From NCBI RefSeq assembly GCF_047495875.1, contig NC_092460.1, positions 35,257,054-35,321,053 of the forward strand: a DNA stretch of 64,000 nt, in the 5' to 3' direction. This stretch comes from Pithys albifrons albifrons (Eukaryota; Chordata; Aves; Passeriformes; Thamnophilidae). Positions within the stretch are counted from its first letter, which is position 1. Each line of letters begins with the position of its first letter. The position numbers and the translations under genes are program-made. The notes under the pieces were generated by a model. The model did no database searches and was not told the origin of the DNA. It saw nothing but the letters and a program-made list of their open reading frames with translations. Positions 53,201 to 64,000 of the stretch are shown piece by piece.

Positions 53201-55842
53201 CCTCACTCTTACTTTGCAATGCTGATCTCGGGACCAAATTCCATCAGCTTTGGCAAACGTGTCATACTGAGGTGAGGTGTCTCTGATTGCCAAACAGGAA
53301 AAGGTAAGAAACCACTGCCAGTCAGTTTACTAAACCATGCAGATTCAGAACATAGGTCAGGTCTTCAGCCTTCAAGTCCTTTGTGGTAACTGATGTCTTG
53401 GGAAGTTGTGGCACAGCTGACCCAAAGAGGAAGGGAGTCTGAGGAAACATGGATAACCACAGTAGCAGTGAAGCACATGGAAGAATTTGGAGCAGATGTT
53501 GAGTTATGAGATCCTAGGAAGAAGAAACTGCTGGAACAATGGAGGGTACATATCAAATGCTTTTACTCTATTCCATCACCAACCCAGATTTGTCCTGAAA
53601 AGCGTCCAGATAGAGATGATGTTTTTATCTTTATGAACCTTTTATACTTTTTCCCTGTAAACTGTTTGTTTCTTTCCTGTGGGTGCCCCTTTTCTGTGAA
53701 AAAAAAAAAAAAACAAAACCCCAAACAACTGACAAAAACAAACAAACAAAAAAACCCAACAACAAAAGCCCCCAAACTGAAGCTGACTGATCTTGCAAGG
53801 AAAGAGGAGGAAGAAAGTGCACATAAGAACAGAAGGACATGTTGACTTTTGGATTTATACTTTTAAAATACACAATCACTCAAAACACACATCATCTGTA
53901 CCACTGACAGTTAAAACTTTGTTCCATGTTACAGAAGAAACTGATGAAGTGCAGATGGCAGCTTGTGTATTGAGTTGGCCACTTCATAGACTGTAATTAT
54001 GGTGGATGCAAAAGGGATCACCTCATCCATTGGAATAAAAATGGGATTATCACTTCGCAATTTTTTTTTATGTAGGACTGCAAAATATCTTGCCCATCGC
54101 TACTCTTTGGCACGGCTGGAGTTTAACAATGAAATATAAAAGAACGCAGAGTCCAGATTATCTTTTATTTACAGAAGTGATAAATTAACCACTGGAAAGA
54201 TAAACCTGCCCAAAAAAATCGTTTCTCCTCACTGACCTCATGCTTAGGCACTGCTTGGAATGAAATCAGCTTTGGAAAAAGTTATCCATAATTGAAAACA
54301 AATGGTGACCATGCACAAAGAAGATACACCAATAAGGGACTTGTAGTTTCAAGACAGCTCCCTAAGCTGCATGAAAGCCTGAACCTTCCTAAACATGTAG
54401 CCAGTATCTAATGACATATTCACCACCACTTGCCACATTACTGCCATGTGTACATCACACATCAAACAGTGGATTTGTGTGTTAAAAGAAAAATAGGAAA
54501 AATGTGCTCGTTTTAGCTGTGCAAACTGTAACAAGTGAAATCGCACTATAAAGTCCACAGTACCTCATACAAAACACATAAAGGACCTTGGAAACACACA
54601 CTATTATGACTCAAATCACCCCTTACATGAGATGACATTTGGCTCTGTGATACACATGCAAGCAATGACTTGGTTACTCAGCATTTACTTGTGTACTCAC
54701 ACTAGAATTACTTCAGAGACAGAAAATAAATAGCTACCTGAGCTATAAAACTAGTGTTTTAAAACTTAAAGATTATTTGGTGATGCAACTGCTGCTCAGG
54801 GCAGGAAGGGGAACCACATAGAGAGTAAATGCACTTTATGCTTTGGCAGGGATGCTGACTAGAGAGTTTGTGGAAACAGAAAAGACAACTTGCACCATGG
54901 ATTACAAATGAAAGACAATCTGATTTCTTCTGCAGCTTCTGATGAGCACCTAACTGAGAATTCAAAACCATCTGGATCACTAGGAAACAACTTAATTTGC
55001 AGAAACAAATGTGGGGGAAAAAAAAAAAAGAAAAATAGAAAAAATCAAATCACTGGGAAAAAATCCCCCAAAGCATTTCAATCCAGTTTTCAACTGTGAC
55101 TCATTTACTCCCATTATTATTTCTATGGTCATAATCATCCATTTCCTTTCACATCATGGCAGAACAAGTACATAAATTCTATACTTCTGCTTTGGCAGTG
55201 TTTTGCACTCATTTTGGATGACTACTGAGTTGAACAGCAACACTGAATTTGGCTGAACAAATCCTTACACAGCTGAGATGTTTGCAAAAAACCCTCCACA
55301 AACTCATGTTTATTTACCATCAAATCAAGAACTGAAACTGCAGGGGAGCAAAGATGCTGTGCAAGAAACCTCCATCTTACCACCTTCTCCCTGCAACTCC
55401 TTGCCTTAGCAATAGCAAGATTTAAGTCCAAGACCAAGGGACTGCCTTTGCATCAGACTTATCTGCCACTAATCTAGTCACATATTTTTAGCCATCATTA
55501 TGTCTAGAAACTGTAAAGTATAACTCAAGTGTGCACACTGTACTGACCTCTACCAGAAACTGCAAAAAGCCCAAGACCATAATCATGAGTACACCAGAAA
55601 CCTGACAATTGCATTATCAGAATCCCTAAAGAGGCACAGAGAAGGTGATGGGAAGCTGCTCACCTTCTAGGAAACTGCTGAATAAAGGAATGAGAGCACC
55701 AACCAAAGATTTGGCATGAGATAAAGCTCAGGGTCTACAGTTCCTGGGCTGGATGTGGGGCACAGCTCATCCCCTGCTATGTTCCTCCTCCTCCAGCCAT
55801 TCAACAGATTTTGAGAGGTCAGCTTAAATCTCGGGCTTCAAG
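50261..55842. other. Non-coding sequence, no gene seen
   Basis: Nothing coding can be supported. A-rich simple sequence lies at 53700-53772. Open frames of up to about 86 codons show no family resemblance. Confidence 0.55.
53700..53772. repeat. A-rich tract with CAAA units
   Basis: A run of about fourteen A is followed by AACAAACAAAC-like units and CCC interruptions. It looks like a decayed simple repeat. There is no recognisable retrocopy body upstream. Confidence 0.75.
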
Positions 55843-55844
55843 CA

Positions 55845-55864
55845 AGAGAGAGAGAGCAAGAGAG
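55845..55864. repeat. GA-rich microsatellite
   Basis: GAGAGAGAGAG followed by an interrupted second GAGAG block, lying just before the CR1 fragment at 55.88 kb. Confidence 0.75.
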
Positions 55865-55878
55865 ATATTGCATGTATG

Positions 55879-56050
55879 TCATAGAGGCACAGAATAGTTA
55901 AGGTTGGAAAAGATCTCTAAGATCATCAAGTCTAACCATTAACCCAGCAATGTCTTGCTCATCACTAACCAATGTCCCCAAGTGACACATCCATGCATTT
56001 TTGAACCCTTGCAGGGATGGAGACTCACTCACTTCCCAGGGCACAGCAAC
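55879..56050 (-). mobile_element. CR1 LINE fragment, reverse orientation
   Basis: Read on the plus strand, this is the reverse complement of a CR1 3' end. It has CACAGAATAGTTAAGGTTGG, then AAAAGATCTCTAAGATCATC and AAGTCTAACC, followed by TGTCCCCAAGTGACACATCC and the CAGGGATGGAGACTC block near 56013. This sequence type belongs to a different and apparently older CR1 subfamily than the two forward copies. Alignment fades after the GGGCACAGC at about 56050. Confidence 0.88.
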
Positions 56051-57337
56051 AGCTATGCGTTTACTGCACTATCTTGCGCCATGCATGCACTGATGCAAAC
56101 TAATTCCCCTCTTACTGGGAACAGAATCATGTAACATCATCTTGCATTCACTGAAGGACAAAGGTTATGTAAGTGGTTACTAAAAAACAGAAGATGCGCA
56201 GCAAAGTTTTGGGGCATCAAAAGCCATTAGACACCTTACACCACTGAAGAAGTAGAGTAGAAAGCAAACCAATCAATGCCACTTTTTGAAACAAAGGACT
56301 TTCTTCAGAGGAGTTTGACAAATACCAGCACAGCAGGTTGGGTATGCTTTGCTGCCGTCAGTTCCATGCTGCTGCTGGACAGTTCTGAGGGCAACTGCAG
56401 CTCTGAGTTAAGGAACTTGGCTTTAATCCTGCTTTATATGTGGTTACTCATTTTATGGACAAAAAAATATAATTTTCCTCTGAAAGGACTACTGGGACAC
56501 AAAAGAAACCATGATCCTGATTTTAGCAGCATTTTTAGTTAATCTCCTAAGGTGAACAGTAATTTGAAAGGTTTTGCCATTGACAAGAACTTAAGAGTTG
56601 TTTGGGTTGGGTTGGTTTGTTTGTTTTAATCCACACTGAATCTGCCCGACTTTTTCCTAACACCAATGATCTGATTAACTAAACACCTAAATTTTATATG
56701 CAACTTAAGACAAAAAATACAGAATTCCATAAATATATTTCCTGTCATGCCCCTTTATGGAAATGATCAGGTGGTCAAAAGTGCAATCTTGGGCATCACT
56801 GGCAAAGAAAGGGTAATTACAGAACTAACTACCCAGCCACATTATATAAAATTTGGTAGCCTTCAACTTTTTCAGTACTGGGATAATAAAACACTTCCAA
56901 GTATCTTTACCCTTAGTAGTCAGCTTTACTAAGATAAGTAAGTTTCTATTTTACTCAGCAATATGTAAGAGATACAGACCAACCAGTATGGTTATGGGAG
57001 CTGTTAAAATGTTAATATATAATTCCATCCTGTATCAACAAAGGCAACAAACTGCACATAAGGAGGCTGGTTTAGAAAAGCAACTAAACACCTTAAATAA
57101 TATCACTACTGAGTGATGCATTAACTATCTGCAGTCACAGTGTGGTAGATTGCTGCCACCTTTTGGTTACAGATTGTTATGGAATTAAATTGGATCCTAA
57201 AACACACACAATGGAAATGTACTGTGACATGTGGGATCTGAGCATCTTGGAGAACAGTGGGGTGGGACAGGAACCTCATCTGTACTTTCTGTAAACTGCA
57301 CAGTGTGTGGTGGCTGCGTGTCTTGATATTTACTTAC
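56051..57337. other. Non-coding sequence, no gene seen
   Basis: An 88-codon open frame at 56276-56542 and shorter ones lack any recognisable motif or splice context. A G/T-rich stretch (GGGTTGGGTTGGTTTG) occurs near 56600. Nothing else stands out. Confidence 0.5.
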
Positions 57338-57411
57338 CATCTTCCAGCTTAAAATATCATCATATCCTCCACTGCTGAAATCCGCTCCCAATGGAATGCA
57401 TGTAATGGTTA
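57338..57411 (-). other. Candidate exon with WD40-like peptide
   Basis: On the minus strand a 74-bp open segment runs from an acceptor (TTTCCTAATTTAG) to a strong donor (AAGATG then GTAAGTAA). In the open frame it reads TITCIPLGADFSSGGYDDIL followed by SWKM. The SSGG-Y-D-D...W pattern resembles the end of a WD40 blade such as those in POC1- or EML-type proteins. The spacing from the Asp to the Trp is one residue shorter than usual. No confident neighbouring exon with compatible phase was found, so this may be a chance open stretch, a decayed exon or part of a gene I do not recognise. Confidence 0.25.
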
Positions 57412-58911
57412 CTAAATTAGGAAATACCTTTCAAGATTAAAATTTACAAATATACTAGCCAAGAAAAAAAAAGGAAGAAGAAGTCCAAGGATATAGATAC
57501 ATCAGTAACAACCATAAGCAGTTTGTACAGCTTATAGTAGATTACTCAGATGAAGTATTAGCCAAGACAAAAATTTTGTTTGCACATTTCCCCCACAATA
57601 ATTCACTTCTGAACAAGAAATGCTGTTTATATTAAGATAAAGACCACCTTTTACCCCATAAGCAGCTCTTGGAAATTTTTACAGCATAAATTCAACATCT
57701 ATCCTCACCTGTTCATTTTAAAAGCTATTCTTAATTAGTCAATAAGTAAAACATGCAAAAAACTACTGACACCATAGATTTGACCAAGGCAGCCTATGTT
57801 AAAACTGTAGGGACCACGTATATGACACGTGAGCAAGCAAACCCATACCCTCAGCTCTGACTGTAACACAAATCTTCAGCCTTCAAATCAACAGCAAACT
57901 CTCAACAGCTGCAGAGGAACAGCTACAACAAAACTAACTGATAATCACAAGATCATTAAAAAAAATCTCCCTTATCTATGATCCTGCTTTCTTAAAGCCA
58001 CATAACCCAATCAAATGTTGCTTGAATGAGGTAGCACAGGTATCTGGTCAGTGATGACACAAAATTCATAGATGACTTCACAGCACAATGAAATGGCAGC
58101 AACACCATGTGATGGCTCCAAGTATGGAGGCAGAGCAAGATTTTTAATAAGTAATTACACATGAACTTGCTCACTGTCAGCAGAATGTCTCCTGACATCC
58201 TTTTATGTTTCTCCACCTCCCCACTTGTTTAAAAAAAGAAAGAATCCAGCTGCAGGCAACTGCTAATTAAATACTTTGGCTTTCAGCTACAGTTGCTGTA
58301 TGCACACATCTGCTCTGCAATAAACAGTTTTAAGTGTAATTGACTTATTTTCCATGCTCTAGGAGTGAATATTTATGACACGAAGAAAGAAAAAGCAAGC
58401 AGGGTCCAAGCCCCTGCCTCATACTCACTAGAAAGGAAAAGCTGCAAAGTGTTTAAAACTGTTTAAAATGCCTTTTAGAGCTTAAAGGCAGACTTTAATC
58501 TCACATTCCAAGGCTTTGCTCCCAAAACACCATATTAACTGGGTTTTTTTGCCTTGAAACAATGTAAATCTGAACATATATTACAGTGCCTAAACAAGTT
58601 TTAAGTGGTTCATGTCAAGCATTTTGGGTTAAGTGAATCATGAATAACATCATGTTCCATTCCCCCTGGTTTCACCATCTGGGTTTCAGACAACAGATTT
58701 GAACAGAGGTAGACAAGTCAAAGATCCGTAATAGAGTCCTCCTGAACTCAATGAGGCATTGGTCAGACTCCATATGCCGGGACAAATCCCACTGAAGTAC
58801 GTGAGCTTAGACATGTCACGGGTGAAACAAGCCAAAAAACTTGACTGAGCCACAACACTGAGAAATAGGAGATCTCTGAGTCTGGACAGGGACATTAAAC
58901 TTCTAGTACTA
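57412..58911. other. Non-coding sequence, no gene seen
   Basis: No gene or transposon border is visible. Minus-strand open frames at 57992-58216 and 58686-58931 have no recognisable family; the second runs into the start of the LTR. Confidence 0.5.
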
Positions 58912-59345
58912 TGTCCTGGTTTGGCTGGCATAGAGTTGTCTTCCTAGTAGCTGGTCCAGAGCTGTTCTGGACTTAGAATGAGAACAGGACTGGTAACACA
59001 CTGGTTTTCATTGTAGCTGAGCAGTGCTTACACTAAGTCAAGGACTTGTCAGTTTCTCCTGCTGCCCTGCCAATGAGTGGGCTGGGGGTGCAGAGGGACA
59101 GCTGACCACAGGTGACCAAAAGGATGTCCCACACCACAGCAAGTGATGCTGAACACCAAAACTGGGAGAAATTGGTCAGGGGGTGGCAGCCCAGTGCTCA
59201 TGGATGGGCTAGGCATCGATGGTGAGCAATTTCATTGTGCGTCTCTTTTTTTTTGTATTCTTTTATAATTGTTAAAATTACCCCTTCCTTTTTTGTCCTA
59301 CTTAACTCTCTTTTTCTCAAAGTCTTACTCTTGCTTCCTTCAATT
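58912..59345 (+). mobile_element. ERVL-like LTR, 3'-truncated or deleted
   Basis: The segment starts TGTCCTGGTTTGGCTGG and continues with TTCCTAGTAGCTGGTCCAGA, CACTAAGTCAAGGACTTGTC, GACAGCTGACC near 59098, GGGCTAGGCATCGATGGTGA and AGCAATTTCATTGTGCGTC. This is the order of an abundant avian ERVL-type LTR that I recognise. It then follows the T-rich part to about CTTACTCTTGCTTCCTT. The expected final part of the LTR, ending in CA, is missing, and a block before it is diverged. There is therefore no right boundary or target duplication. No internal retroviral genes are present. Confidence 0.82.
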
Positions 59346-61378
59346 AGTCAGAAAGCTACTGACTGTCTCAGAGGCAGCTCTTCGCAGAAAATATGAGGGG
59401 ATCTCACATCCTCCCTCCACTGAGACTACAAACAGCAAAATACCAAGAAAAAAGGCTATTGAAATTTGACAATACTTTTGAGCAGCATCCAGTAGACAGT
59501 ACTCCAATCTCCTGTATGCAAGCCAACACCAGGGGGATGCTATCAGCAATTATCTCTCATTTGGGATGAATTAAACAAATTTATCATATTACTCAGTATT
59601 TGTTACTTAACTACCGTGGAGTATTTTTCAAAGTTCAAAGGGCCATTTTTAGAATTAGTAAAAACAAACAACGTAGCATCAATCACAGCATATTAATCTT
59701 CCAGAACAACTGCAAGAGTTGAATTTATCCATAGCTGTCAATCAAAAAGCCCACTTTTAGTATGCAAGCAACACAATTTTATTCTCTTTACACTTAGAAC
59801 TAAATTTCCTTACTCCACTGTAAGTTACATTGTGCCATCAAAGACATCTTGATGTCAACTCTTCTCTAGGAAAGAATGAGAGATTGAAGGGCATGTGGGA
59901 GATAAGGGGAAAATGAGAACCTCATTGATGTAGAACTGACAGCAAAACAGCACTGGACCAAAACAGGCTAGACCAGAATGTTGCTTTTCTTTTTGCCTTA
60001 AAATATGAGAAAATAGAAGATAAAAAAAATAAAGCAGAGCCTTAAAAGAGGTATCTAGGTCACAGCTCCTTTCAGTCTAGAGCTGAGCACGGTATCATGA
60101 ACCTTCAAACTTCAACAGCTCCCAAACTCACAAGGAGCATCTCCTTCCCCTCTTGTTCCACATTGTGTGCAAGACAACATCCACTATTGGGATATGTCCA
60201 GCTCCAACAGGATAGCTCAGCACAAAGGACCCTTGTGGATAACAACAGGTAATTCCAGAGCACTTCTGTTCTCATCCCTGAAAACGACAGTAAGCTGCCA
60301 GATACTTGAACTGGTATATATTCTTAAATAATTCAATAAATTACAAATAAATGTACTTTGAGGTTGCAATACAAGTTTTCAGGAATTAGGGAATGCAACA
60401 ACTGTGGGTACATAAGGAACTTTTCTTTGGTCCACACTTGTATCACTGTGTGCTATGACACTGTAAACAGATTAGCATGGAAAGTACTGGACAGTAACAA
60501 CCAAGTTGGTTAAATTTGAAGTATTACAAAGCCTTAAGAGGCAACTACATCTTTTATTAAATTGAAGAAAAATCCATACTCTGTCACTTTTCACAGTACT
60601 GCATACTGTAATATAACAATTAAGCCACATGGACATACAGTCTGGCAGAATTTCTCACTGTAACGACAGCGGTTCTAATACAGTAGGAAAACAAATTCTC
60701 AAGAGTTGCCACTGCCAGTCAAAACACAAAAATACAGTTTGCAACACTGGTCTATGCACATCACCAGTTTCTTATCTGGAAAAAGTAAATTCACAGCTCC
60801 TGTCTGCCAGAACCAATGCTTTCAACAGAAAACATTAAGTCTGATTTTCACCCCTCTGGGAGATAACCTGAGATTTGACAGCAGATATATATCTACTTGT
60901 TTTTTCTACTTTGTCAGCTGTATTCAGGGAAACATGACACAATTGATAGCTGAAGAATCATGAATCTTCAAGGACTATGAGGTTTCATTTTTTGTCAGAT
61001 TTTAGGTTCATCCTTACAAAGAAGAAAAATTATAACGGAGACTAAAATAGTGAAGCCCTTTAACACTAATAATTCTTCTCATAAATACACTTTGAGAGAT
61101 TCACCTCTAGTATTTGTATCTGATACTTCTCATTACAAGCACTAGGAGACTACAGCTGTAGTAATATCGGAATTCATTATTTTAGTCTGGATTTACATTA
61201 TTTAATTACAAGAACACAAAATTTTTAAAAAAGGTCCTTGCTAAAAATGCAGGAAACAAATGGATATTCTTGACATTTTACAGTATTTTTTCTAACATAC
61301 TACTACTAGTAGTGCTGGTGAGGTTACCCCTCACTACCACATAATGCAGAAATTTTTATTCAAAGTTGAAGCAACAGA

Positions 61379-61408
61379 GTTAACCAGAGTTCTGTTAACC
61401 AGAGTTCT
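61379..61408. repeat. Perfect 15-bp tandem duplication
   Basis: GTTAACCAGAGTTCT occurs twice head to tail without mismatch, at 61379-61393 and 61394-61408. Confidence 0.92.
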
Positions 61409-62044
61409 TTGCTTAGAGTAAGTAAACAGCAGGATAACTATCAGATCTTAAGGGCACCTTTGCTTGACTGAGGAAATCCATGTGATGTTAAGACCATCTT
61501 CTGCTGTTGGAATGTTTTGTTAACAATATCTTGTTTTAGGGATCAAACTGCCATTTTTCCTTCAGAGCCATGTGCAATAGCAGCCATTCAGAGTGTCCAC
61601 CTAACAACTTAGAAAAAATGGCTGGAAGAAGCCATAGATTCAGCTACTTCTTTCAAGCCGGCTTTCCTGTTACATGATTTTCTGTTGCACTTGTCATATA
61701 TTAATCTGACATGAGAAATACTTATGATACATTCATTCACAAGTTTAAAATGCTAAGGAAAGAAAGCATTGAGAATAAATCATGGATATCAGACTGGAGT
61801 GTTATGTAAGACCAGTTCTCTGCAATAATCAGTTCATATGCTGCACTGAAAAGCTGAAAGGAACAGAAATCCACAACTTGAATTTCTATTATTAAAAACA
61901 ACACAACTAACTTATTTGTTCCCAAATGAAACTAGTGAAGAATTAATGTGTAATTTAAATTGGAAAACTGCAGATGTAATTTCTTATCGGATTACAGAAG
62001 TCAGGAAAAATACAGTGCTACCTATTGCACAATTTGGCCAAAAT

Positions 62045-62118
62045 CTGAAAAAAACCAAAAACAAAACAGAACAAAACAAAAAAAAAACAACCAAAAAAAC
62101 CCCCCAACAAACCAAAAA
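62045..62118. repeat. A-rich tract with CAAA and CCAAA units
   Basis: Mixed AAAAC, ACAAAA and CCAAAA units with one CCCCCC interruption. Simple sequence, similar in style to the tract at 53.7 kb. Confidence 0.8.
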
Positions 62119-62352
62119 CTCACAGTAACTTGCGAAAATCATATGCAATGTAAGTATTACAAAATAACTAATCTGTTTCTGCTCTATTAAAGTGCTTTAG
62201 TAAACAGAGTAATATCCAGTATCAGTCAGCTGTGTGCTGTGCCCAAATGTTCGGAAGTTTTCCCAGACAAGAATTTCCATCCACTTAGCAAAAGGCAGAG
62301 ATGGTCTTTGATCCCAAAACAGCACTCATCACTCAAAAATCCCGTTATTCAC

Positions 62353-62471
62353 CTTTAGAAAACTGTCAAATTCAAGCCAACACATTCCAAAAGGACTGCT
62401 GATTTTCGAGGCAGATATTTGCGTGCACTGCAACTCCTGAAAAGTATGACTTTCAAAGAGCTGACATTTCC
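62353..62471 (-). other. Candidate exon, open in one frame with good splice sites
   Basis: On the minus strand a strong acceptor (TTTATTTTCTTTGTAG) is followed by 119 bases open in one frame, ending at a good donor (CTAAAG then GTGAAT). The frame reads KCQLFESHTFQELQC and ends in GMCWLEFDSFLK; it could be a beta-propeller strand pattern. An open stretch just upstream on the same strand (near 62720-62790) reads LCVSLGNFTFAGVP and would join in phase through a CAG/GTACAT donor, giving a loose likeness to an EML-type WD repeat. The upstream splice acceptor and the frame there are ambiguous, and no gene can be named. It may be chance. Confidence 0.28.
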
Positions 62472-64000
62472 CTACAAAGAAAATAAACAGTCCATCTGGG
62501 AGGGAATGCAATCTGCAGGTATTTGGAAAATCTATTTTTAAAAAACTGTTCTTGAGAAAGACAGGAAGAAATCTGTGTCTTACCTCCCAAACATCCCCCA
62601 AAAAAGTACAGGGAATCATTTAAAAGGGGAGAGGCAAATTAATTCATTAACACTTTCCACTAATAAGAACATAAGATTATTTTCAGAACGAAATGATCCA
62701 TGTCCCCCAGGACTCTGTGCTAATTCCATGTACCTGGTACTCCAGCAAAAGTGAAATTCCCCAGGGACACACACAAAAACTGCAGCAGAGCTTCTGAGAG
62801 ACATGACCATCATTTGAAACAAAATGCCACCAAGTAATTCCATATTTTGTAGAATACAGACAACTTTCAAGCATAGATAGTTATAGCAATTCACATTGGT
62901 AACTTCAAGGTAAAAACCAGTCATAAATCCACTTACCTTTTCACTACTACAGAAAGTTTAATCCCAATGTATCCATTTCTTCACAGCTGATTTGAATTTA
63001 AATTGATTTTTCCTTACAAAGCAGAAAGTGTATCATGAGAAGACCAGATAATGGTTTTCTCAAACCCAAGAAGAGGCACAGTTTACACGAACGACACATG
63101 ACTTGAATCCAGGAAATCCCCATTTTGTAAAGGTACATGAGTTACAGCTTCCAGAGGAAACAGAGACAGTGTCATTTTTATGTTTGAACTTCATTGAAAT
63201 CTCACAACTGTGAAGCTCATGAGGTTTGTTTGTTTTGTTTTATTAGAAAAAATACTCAGGCAAGGTCTACAATCATCTGTCAATTATAAATGACTTACAA
63301 GAAACTCATGAAGCAATAAAATTAAAAAAAATACAAATACAAACTATATCTGAAACACTTCTATTTGGCAATTTTATAACAAATTCAAAAAAAAGAAACA
63401 AAGATTACGGATTACTTTATAGGTACAGAAAAAGCAGTAGGTGAAGTGCTCAAGCAAAAAATAAAAAACCAAAACACTGCATTTTTTTCAAAAATAAAGT
63501 CACATCACTACAGATTTTATGAATAATACCCTTATTAAACAACCATTCCAGAACATCTTATATTAGTGGTGCTTTTAATCTGCACTTCATATCGTTTGAT
63601 AAGATTAATTTTTTGTGTATATAAGTAACATTTTTAACCCACTAGAGCTCAGCAAGACTCGAGTCAGTACCAATGCAGAATGCATTTGTATTACATTAGG
63701 ATATGCTCACTTCTGCAACCAAAGGGTTACTTTAAGTTTTAATCTATTTAATAAAAATTTAGTGTAAAAACTGCTGGTTAATAGTTTCACTGTAGTAAAT
63801 TCCTCCCCAATAAGGAGGACTAACTCTGCAGTTTGACTGCATATATCCATACAAATTTTACATATTAGTTCCTTCCAACAGTACGGAAAAAACTAATTTT
63901 GTGTTCACTATTAGAAAGGAGTGCCATGAATTAATTATGGGTACTATTCATCCCTCTAAGATTTCTGGGAAGGATGTTCAATGCATTTTTGTTCTTACAA
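62472..64000. other. Non-coding or unassigned sequence
   Basis: Two strong minus-strand donor-like sites occur (near 62584, GGGAG then GTAAGA; near 62937, AAAAG then GTAAGTGG). The segments leading into them contain stops in all frames, so they could only be untranslated exons or chance matches. The rest is AT-rich with short A and T runs, including a TTTG repeat near 63226-63243. Confidence 0.4.

Larger units (their letters stand above)
59346..62352. other. Non-coding sequence, no gene seen
   Basis: Nothing can be assigned to a gene with confidence. A minus-strand stretch at about 61740-61900 follows a good acceptor-like sequence (CTGTTCCTTTCAG) and is open for about 38 codons, but it lacks a convincing donor. 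A 15-bp tandem duplication is at 61379-61408 and an A-rich simple repeat at 62045-62118. Confidence 0.45.

Noticed and set aside
62937..62990. Strong donor site AAAAG then GTAAGTGG on the minus strand
   Set aside because: The segment leading into it has stops in all frames, so it is not a coding exon; an untranslated exon cannot be excluded but is unsupported.
1..64000. CRISPR arrays, operons, prophage or bacterial systems
   Set aside because: Base composition, CR1 and LTR elements and the lack of gene density show a vertebrate genome; no spaced direct-repeat array is present.

Overview
The window is vertebrate nuclear DNA, almost certainly from a bird and probably a passerine. It is AT-rich, has no bacterial-style gene packing, and carries three CR1 LINE 3' ends with the typical avian terminal motif. 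It also carries two retroviral LTR remnants of types I recognise from bird genomes. I cannot name the species. No open reading frame over about 185 codons exists, and none of the translations resembles a complete protein. I read the window as intergenic or deep intronic sequence and annotate no complete protein-coding gene.

Layout: 1-9,600 is unique AT-rich sequence with a short TA microsatellite. 9,601-9,790 is an uninterrupted 190-bp polypurine tract with a near-perfect GGGGAA hexamer array at its core. 9,791-28,375 is mostly unique sequence with an AT-rich patch near 17.5 kb and a GC-richer stretch at 23.4-23.9 kb. A CR1 3' end lies at 28.4-28.7 kb. A solo LTR with a 5-bp target duplication lies at 36.66-37.28 kb. 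A longer CR1 copy lies at 40.08-40.52 kb. A composite SINE lies at 49.88-50.25 kb. A CR1 in the opposite orientation lies at 55.88-56.05 kb, and a 3'-truncated ERVL-like LTR at 58.91-59.35 kb. The last 7 kb holds two weak exon-like candidates on the minus strand whose peptides look like WD40 repeat blades.

The most unusual object is the SINE. Its head is clearly derived from tRNA-Gln (anticodon CTG). It is followed by a segment clearly derived from 5S ribosomal RNA with an internal deletion that removes the 5S C-box, then by a unique body and a short CATA-type tail. It is flanked by a target-site duplication whose copies differ by a CpG-to-TpG change and a 2-nt indel. This tRNA-then-5S order is the reverse of the 5S-then-tRNA order in AmnSINE-type elements. 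The tail suggests mobilisation by an RTE-clade LINE rather than by CR1.
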